Origin: Onchocerca lupi
Lineage: Eukaryota > Nematoda > Chromadorea > Rhabditida > Onchocercidae
Assembly: GCA_028564675.1 (NCBI GenBank)
Contig: JAOVVO010000246.1
Location: 39,813-103,812 of the forward strand
Length of the DNA stretch: 64,000 nt
Direction: 5' to 3'
Shown here one piece after another: positions 62,401-64,000 of this stretch. The notes beneath the pieces are model-generated. The model did no database searches. It was not told the origin of the DNA and saw only the letters and a program-made list of their open reading frames with translations. Numbering within the stretch: the first letter of the stretch is position 1; every line of letters begins with the position of its first letter. The position numbers were made by a program, and so were the translations under genes.

Positions 62401-63839
62401 CTTTACTGATCGATCTGTTAGTATAAATTTAAATTTGATAGAGAATGATCAAATATTAGTCAGTATCAAATGAAACATCTATTCGATAATAAAAGAAATT
62501 CTAAAACTTCGATACAATGTCATAATATTCTTAAAATTAATTAATTCATTAATGATAATTTTCCAGTTGCATCATCAGAATGAAATTGACTTATCTTTTG
62601 ATTTAACTATTATTTTATTTGACTTTACTATATTTTATTTCTTAATAGTTGGGTTCTTTTTTTATTATTTTTCAAAAAAAAAAAAACAAAAAACAAACTA
62701 ATACTTAAACTAAAAGTTAAACATGAATGAGAAACAATATTTAGTCCTCAGTAAATTTACTAATTTTTGAAATTTTAAAAATCTCAAATTACCAATATTA
62801 TTTCATGTAACTAATAATGAATGCAAATAAAAGCTTATAAACAATTTAACGAAAATTTTGTAACATTATGAAACTTTAATAGATTAAAATAAAAATTTAA
62901 AATTAAAGGGTCGAGGACGAAATTGTGCAATGGTTCAATTAGTTGATATTGCTGCACAAATTGCATCTGGAATGAGTTATTTGGAAGAGAAGAATTTCAT
63001 TCATCGTGATTTAGCTGCTCGTAATATTCTCATGTCATATTCATTAAGTGTTAAAATTGCTGATTTTGGATTGGCACGATTAATTCGAGAAAATGAATAT
63101 GAAGCTCGTGTTGGTGCACGATTTCCTATTAAAGTATTGATTTTTGAAATTTTTTTCTTTATTAAAAAAAAAAAAAAAAAGAATAACAAAAATTATGATT
63201 ATCAATGAATAAGTGCTATGATAAATTCATCATCAAAAAATATTGCAGTGGACAGCTCCAGAAGCAGCTAATTATAATCGATTTACGGTTAAATCAGATG
63301 TTTGGAGTTTTGGAATTTTACTTACCGAACTTGTTACTCAGGGTCGGTTACCTTATCCGGGTAAGATAAGATTTTTCAGAATAATACTAAAAACTAGTAG
63401 TTATTACTTTTAGCTGATTACAAAAGTAATTTAAATTTTCTGAATATTAAAGTCATTTTCAAGAGTATATATTCTTCTAAAATTATATTTAAATCCGAAT
63501 TTCAACAATCATACTAATTATTTCTTTGGATGAAAATTTAATTAAGTTGAAAATTTTTCCTTCCTTTCTTTTTTCATGCTTAAATTTTTAATACCATCTC
63601 TATCAAACTTGCTATCATAAATTACAGGTATGACAAATGCAGAAGTGTTGCAACAGGTGGATAACGGTTACCGGATGGCTTGTCCGGTAGGTTGTCCGGC
63701 ATCACTCTATGACATAATGTTGCAATGTTGGCATAAAGAACCCGAGAAAAGGCCTACATTTGAGACATTGCAATGGAAATTGGAAGATTTATTCATCACC
63801 GATCCAACAGAATACAAAGAAGCTACAATGGCCTACTGA
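56437..63839 (+). CDS. src-2: Src-family non-receptor tyrosine kinase (SRC-2-like)
   Basis: Exons 56437-56816, 60245-60366, 60550-60818, 61920-62132, 62909-63133, 63249-63360 and 63628-63839 give 510 aa. Domains: MGNC at the N terminus (myristoylated Gly2, Cys4 suitable for palmitate); a Ser/Thr-rich unique region (residues 5-64); SH3 (about 66-119, ALFDYDARTDDDLSF, YIPSNYV); SH2 (about 128-222, with FLVRDSES); and a kinase domain with GAGQFGEV, VAVKML, HRDLAARN, DFGLA and WTAPEA. The activation-loop tyrosine (NEYEARVGARFPIKW) and a tail tyrosine (EYKEATMAY, Tyr503) are present. SH3, SH2 and tail wording fits C. elegans SRC-2 (tail type EYKEASINF), not SRC-1. All catalytic residues are intact, so it should be active. 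The first intron is 3,428 nt and others exceed 700 nt. Confidence 0.96.
59495..59523. repeat. 13-bp perfect inverted repeat in src-2 intron 1
   Basis: AAAATGTTTCTTC and its reverse complement flank a TTT loop. It resembles a heat-shock element but the inner spacing is three rather than two bases. Confidence 0.75.
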
Positions 63840-63852
63840 ATCCATGAAGTAT

Positions 63853-63935
63853 TATTATTAATATTGTTATTATGATTATTTTATTATTATTATTAGTATT
63901 ATTTTCATTTTTATTCTTATTATTATTATCATTAC

Positions 63936-64000
<65 letters not shown>
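63853..64000. repeat. ATT trinucleotide microsatellite in the src-2 3' UTR
   Basis: Interrupted ATT/GTT/CTT units begin 14 nt after the stop and turn into about 25 nearly pure ATT units that continue past the window end. It probably lies in the src-2 3' UTR, or just outside it if cleavage is early. Confidence 0.9.

Noticed and set aside
1..64000. Bacterial endosymbiont insertion, transposon or CRISPR array
   Set aside because: No bacterial-style coding block, no transposase or reverse transcriptase motif, and no regularly spaced repeat array was found on reading both strands.

Overview
The window is AT-rich eukaryotic nuclear DNA with GT-AG spliceosomal introns of about 40 nt to 3.4 kb and long homopolymer T and A runs. 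The gene content points to a nematode: an SRC-2-type (not SRC-1-type) Src kinase, a GLO-1-like Rab32/38 and an LPD-3 megaprotein gene. The medium-long introns suggest a parasitic, perhaps filarioid, lineage rather than Caenorhabditis. That placement is inference. I saw no bacterial-style operons, rRNA, tRNA, CRISPR array or intact transposon.

Layout, left to right. 293-1865 (+): last five exons of the mismatch repair ATPase MSH6; its upstream part is outside the window. 3126-30473 (+): one gene of about 27 kb with about 50 exons for the bridge-like lipid transfer protein BLTP1/LPD-3. 31328-34008 (-): seven-exon gene for a FOP/CEP43-like centrosomal protein, tail to tail with lpd-3. 35987-40598 (-): nine-exon TauE/SafE-type membrane transporter. 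42639-44586 (+): six-exon Rab32/38 GTPase. 44783-46088 (-): four-exon threonylcarbamoyl-AMP synthase (YRDC). 47055-53206 (-): nine-exon arginine/serine-rich protein that I do not recognise. 54315-55584 (+): three-exon ribosome biogenesis factor RLP24/RSL24D1. 56437-63839 (+): seven-exon Src-family tyrosine kinase, followed by an ATT microsatellite that runs off the window.

The genes are a housekeeping mixture (DNA repair, lipid transport, centrosome, tRNA modification, ribosome assembly, signalling) and do not form a pathway. For all genes except msh-6 (partial) and lpd-3, splice sites chain into a continuous reading frame whose lengths fit: 376, 432, 231, 234, 446, 159 and 510 aa. In lpd-3 the chain is continuous over most of its length, with junctions I could not resolve near 7830-8089, 18626-18797 and 26174-26420.

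I did not find an obviously new multi-gene system. The most useful leads are local: a possible stop-containing alternative terminal exon in lpd-3, two GC-AG introns and two NAGNAG acceptors in the same gene, a decayed duplicate of exon 1 in the transporter gene, reiterated acceptor-like repeats in another of its introns, a cluster of GATA sites upstream of the Rab gene, a relatively GC-rich divergent promoter with two CACGTG boxes, and the unrecognised RS-rich protein.
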